Shown here one piece after another: positions 7,804 to 9,833 of a stretch of 9,833 nt of DNA (position 1 is the first letter of the stretch; every line of letters begins with the position of its first letter). Position numbers and translations under genes: made by a program. The notes beneath the pieces are model-generated. The model had not been told where the DNA came from and did not search any database. It worked only from the letters and a program-made list of their open reading frames with translations. Source of the stretch: Desulfobacterales bacterium (GTDB lineage Bacteria > Desulfobacterota > Desulfobacteria > Desulfobacterales > JAUWMJ01); assembly GCA_030613225.1 (NCBI GenBank), contig JAUWMJ010000069.1, positions 1-9,833 on the forward strand. The letters run 5' to 3'.

Positions 7804-7974
7804 TCATTTTTTAAAATACTTCCTGAAATTTTCGGTAAATAGAAAGCCGAGAATTATTATCCCTGCTCCTATCCAGGGTTTGAAAAATGAAACAATCAAT
7901 CCGGTAAAAATAACAGCGCCTCTTATCAGCCAGATCTTTTTATTTGGTGGTGGTTTGACGATCATATTCGGCAT
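7804..7974 (-). CDS. Small 56-residue two-helix membrane protein
   Basis: This short gene encodes 56 residues, beginning MPNMIVKPPPNKK. Two hydrophobic segments follow at about 14-31 (IWLIRGAVIFTGLIVSFF) and 34-46 (WIGAGIIILGFLF), joined by a KP turn. The tail is basic (FRKYFKK). This is a typical small membrane hairpin with both ends in the cytosol. The ATG at 7974 is supported by AAGGAAG at 7981-7987, 6 nt away, and the stop is TGA at 7804-7806. Frame, start signal and composition together make it likely real. It lies 106 nt downstream of the DUF1232-like gene and may be co-transcribed with it. I cannot assign a function. Confidence 0.65.
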   Translation of the reverse strand: MPNMIVKPPPNKKIWLIRGAVIFTGLIVSFFKPWIGAGIIILGFLFTENFRKYFKK

Positions 7975-8080
7975 GGTAAACTTCCTTATGCAAAAATATT
8001 AAAATTATTTGATACTCTGTTTCTGGCAGATTTTATAAAAAATTCAAGAAGCGGTTTTTAGCAAATTCATCATATTTATT

Positions 8081-8437
8081 TTACATGCAAAAAGGACAAA
8101 AGTCGATTTGTTTGATGTAAAGTCCAACAAATTTTTCAATATTTGTTAAATCCGGAAATAGAATACAAATCAAGGTTACTGTTATAATTCCGAGAATGAT
8201 TAGGCCTGCTTTGAGCTTTTTCACGAAGTTTTTCAGTTTGTCCATGTTGTCGGATAATATTTTTTTTAAAAGATATAAAAATGCCGCAGTAATTATAAAA
8301 AAATCGTCAACCCATCCCACAATTGCTTTATCTTGGATAATATTATCAGGAAAGATGAGATAAAGCACAGATAAAATAAAGATGATGCCGGGTAATACCG
8401 CTGACCGCTTTATTTTAATGTATTTGACATCGATCAT
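8081..8437 (-). CDS. DUF1232-like small membrane protein
   Basis: The 118-residue product matches the DUF1232 (YkvA-like) pattern at about 20-55: an LYLIFPDN segment, then a Q-D (35-36) where the family usually has iPD, then GWVDD at 41-45. These small membrane-associated proteins have no firmly established biochemical role. Unlike the shortest members it has a second hydrophobic helix at about 77-95 after a Lys-rich linker. It ends in CPFCM, a CxxC pair (C114, C117) at the extreme C-terminus that could bind metal or be redox-active. The start at 8437 has only a weak purine-rich ribosome-binding site (AGAAGAAA). It is separated by 116 nt from the regulator gene upstream. Confidence 0.75.
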   Translation of the reverse strand: MIDVKYIKIKRSAVLPGIIFILSVLYLIFPDNIIQDKAIVGWVDDFFIITAAFLYLLKKILSDNMDKLKNFVKKLKAGLIILGIITVTLICILFPDLTNIEKFVGLYIKQIDFCPFCM

Positions 8438-8520
8438 AGATTTTTCTTCTGAAATTAAGTTATCCAGGCCATTTTGGTAGCCGACAGGTTAACTGTATTT
8501 AATGTTATATCGGTATATTT

Positions 8521-8555
8521 ACAGATTTCTTTAATAAATCTGGCAAACAGATTTC
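8521..8555. repeat. Short hairpin and direct repeat after the WYL gene
   Basis: CAGATTT at 8522-8528 pairs with AAATCTG at 8536-8542 across a 7-nt loop. ACAGATTTC recurs directly at 8521-8529 and 8547-8555, the second copy overlapping the WYL stop codon. There is no T-run, so this is a poor terminator. It could be a repeat-type operator in front of the DUF1232-like gene. Confidence 0.3.
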
Positions 8556-9309
8556 AATAGTTTCTGCTGGCAACAAGAAGCTCTTTTTTAATTTTGCTGC
8601 GCAGCGACTCCGGCTTTATTACCGTTGCATCACTTCCGAATTGTAAGACCCACGGGATAAATTCATTTGTGTTTGTAAGTTGAACTTCCATGGTAAATGT
8701 CCCGTTTTTAATAATGGAAAATTTTTGCGTAGGATGCCAGCGCCGGGTTGTTATATACTCATGTAGTATCTCTTTAAAGGCGACCTCCACTTTAAATGGT
8801 TTGACATCCTGGGCTTCGTAAAGACCGAATGATCCGTCTGTAAGCAAATCAGGATTATAATTTGCCGGATACCTGAAGACTTCATTTAGACTTATGGCCT
8901 CTATTATCTTGTCTATGGAAAAGGTTCTGATCTGGTCATAGCCTTCAACATATGCATGAAGGTATAATGAGTCCCTGTGAAGCAGTAGTGTATATGGGTA
9001 GATGATGTGGTATTTGTTTTTTGATGCACTGTATGAATAGTGAAGTATTTGAAGCTTTGTCTGATTGATAAGCCCACTTAATATTTCTGTGAGAACAGCA
9101 TCTTTTTTTGCATAGTTTTTTCTTCCAAAACCTGAATACCTTATCTTCCTGTCAAGAAGATCAAGACGCACCTTTAATGACGGCTTCAGCCCGCGTGTAA
9201 CCATTCCCCGGATATGCTTCATCCCATCTTCAAGAATAGTTCCCTTTAACGACTTGAGAAGTGCCATTGCCACATGTACGGAAACTATACGAAAAAAAGT
9301 GGCAGACAT
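8554..9309 (-). CDS. WYL-domain regulator, C-terminal part (separated from its HTH by a stop codon)
   Basis: The 251-residue frame carries the ligand-sensing and dimerisation part of a WYL-family transcription factor. The WYL domain spans about 71-140: YPYTLLLHRDSLYLHAYVEG holds the signature, here LYL at 115-117, and RTFSIDKI follows. A WCX-like C-terminal extension spans about 170-249 and includes IPWVLQFGSDATVIKPESLR. WYL regulators bind DNA through an N-terminal HTH and respond to nucleotides or nucleic acids; several repress defence systems. Here the HTH lies in the same reading frame 57 nt upstream but after a TAA. The ATG at 9309 has only a weak AGGA upstream, so this start may be an artefact of the interruption. 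Without the HTH it would not bind DNA in the usual way. Confidence 0.85.
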   Translation of the reverse strand: MSATFFRIVSVHVAMALLKSLKGTILEDGMKHIRGMVTRGLKPSLKVRLDLLDRKIRYSGFGRKNYAKKDAVLTEILSGLINQTKLQILHYSYSASKNKYHIIYPYTLLLHRDSLYLHAYVEGYDQIRTFSIDKIIEAISLNEVFRYPANYNPDLLTDGSFGLYEAQDVKPFKVEVAFKEILHEYITTRRWHPTQKFSIIKNGTFTMEVQLTNTNEFIPWVLQFGSDATVIKPESLRSKIKKELLVASRNY

Positions 9310-9366
9310 GATCTGTTCCTGATCCGCAAGATACCACTTTTCAGAGCCTCCTTCATTTATTGTCCT

Positions 9367-9558
9367 TTAGAATTTATCTCCGTCTGTCGCAATTAAATTT
9401 TCATTAAGCGCCTTGCGGTATCTTTGGGCAGTTCTGGGAGAAATACCGAAATATTCACAAATCTGGCTAACGGGCACGGGTCTCCATGCCTTTGAGAGCA
9501 TCAGTATAAGTTCAGCCATCCTGACTGCTGAACCGTATGTAGGCTTTCTGCTTTTCAT
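9367..9558 (-). CDS. WYL regulator N-terminal HTH part, ended by an in-frame TAA
   Basis: The 63-residue frame carries a winged-helix-like HTH at about 29-51 (VSQICEYFGISPRTAQRYRK), typical of YafY/WYL regulators. The start at 9558 is supported by GGGAG about 7 nt upstream. It ends at TAA 9367-9369. The next 19 codons remain in frame and read on through GGSEKWYLADQEQ, which looks like the normal continuation of such a regulator, into the frame beginning at 9309. Together the pieces would give about 334 residues, close to the usual size of the family. A single nonsense change or a base error is the simplest explanation. The short HTH peptide could in principle still bind DNA. Confidence 0.75.
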   Translation of the reverse strand: MKSRKPTYGSAVRMAELILMLSKAWRPVPVSQICEYFGISPRTAQRYRKALNENLIATDGDKF

Positions 9559-9617
9559 ACTTATCTCCCTTTTTCGACAGGATTTACCAGACGTCGCTTA
9601 AGCTATGCCGAGGCACG

Positions 9618-9775
9618 CAGGATAATCAGGATAAAAAATATTTTAAGCGTTCACGGAACGGTGAAATTAGAAAATAGAAATTGGAAATTTGGCCTTCTCC
9701 CGAATTTCTACTTTCTAATTTCAAGTTTCAAGCCGTGAACGGCTACAAATTATCTAAGTCTATCCTGTTATCCTG
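9618..9775. repeat. Nested inverted repeats forming a long imperfect hairpin (MITE/REP-like)
   Basis: Three pairs of arms share one centre. The outer pair is CAGGATAATCAGGATA at 9618-9633 against the complement of 9761-9775, with one base indel. The middle pair is CGTTCACGG at 9648-9656 with CCGTGAACG at 9733-9741. The inner pair is a 20-bp arm at 9663-9682 with 9703-9722, one mismatch. The loop is 20 nt. It lies upstream of the WYL gene and contains no coding frame. Candidates are a miniature inverted-repeat element, a dispersed REP-like repeat, or an RNA hairpin in the regulator's leader. Confidence 0.65.
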
Positions 9776-9790
9776 TCTGATTTCTTGTTT

Positions 9791-9819
9791 TTAATATTAT
9801 AACGCAACATTTATGTCAA
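9791..9819 (-). promoter_or_regulatory. Possible promoter for the WYL regulator
   Basis: On the minus strand a consensus TTGACA (9814-9819) is followed after 17 nt by TATTAA (9791-9796). An overlapping perfect TATAAT (9796-9801) sits only 12 nt away, too close for normal use with this -35. Transcription would start near 9784 and the transcript would include the whole hairpin before the start codon at 9558, about 225 nt of leader. Confidence 0.4.
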
Positions 9820-9833
9820 CGGTTGTCGATTTA

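Noticed and set aside
8522..8542. Intrinsic terminator after the WYL gene
   Set aside because: The stem is short and AT-rich, with no T-run after it.
9367..9369. Stop-codon recoding (selenocysteine, pyrrolysine or programmed readthrough) at the WYL interruption
   Set aside because: The codon is TAA, not the TGA or TAG used by those systems, no recoding structure is visible, and other genes here use TAA as a normal stop.

Overview
The window is bacterial, moderately AT-rich, and carries genes on the minus strand only. The organism looks Gram-negative: two proteins have Sec signal peptides and several others have single membrane spans with large predicted periplasmic parts. Short CAGGATA-type inverted repeats beside the last gene resemble intergenic repeats I associate with sulphate-reducing Desulfobacterota and relatives. 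That taxonomic guess is from memory and weak.

The core (412-7482) is a tightly packed run of five genes, read right to left. The order is: a 661-residue secreted or membrane protein with a very basic loop near its C-terminus; a 333-residue basic protein with a signal peptide and a C-terminal membrane anchor; an 808-residue membrane-anchored P-loop GTPase with recognisable G1, G3, G4 and G5 motifs; a 298-residue single-span protein with a cysteine-rich outer part; and a 243-residue single-span protein. Gaps are 11, 20 and 7 nt, then an 11-nt overlap. A good sigma70-type promoter (7628-7656) lies upstream, followed by a possible 25-codon leader peptide. Every product is secreted or membrane-inserted, and only the GTPase has a recognisable enzymatic domain. 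The simplest reading is one GTPase-powered cell-envelope complex that I cannot match to a named system. This is the best candidate for something undescribed.

Upstream of the operon (7804-8437) are two small membrane-protein genes: a 56-residue two-helix protein and a 118-residue DUF1232-like protein ending in CPFCM. Further upstream (8554-9558) is a WYL-family transcriptional regulator split by one in-frame TAA between its HTH part and its WYL part. It is either a recent pseudogene, a sequencing error, or two separate proteins.

Both edges carry repeats. At the left (43-177) an 18-bp imperfect inverted repeat brackets about 100 bp and could be the edge of a mobile element. At the right (9618-9775) nested inverted repeats form a MITE- or REP-like hairpin between the regulator and a possible TTGACA promoter. 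No tRNA, rRNA, CRISPR array or intact transposase is visible.
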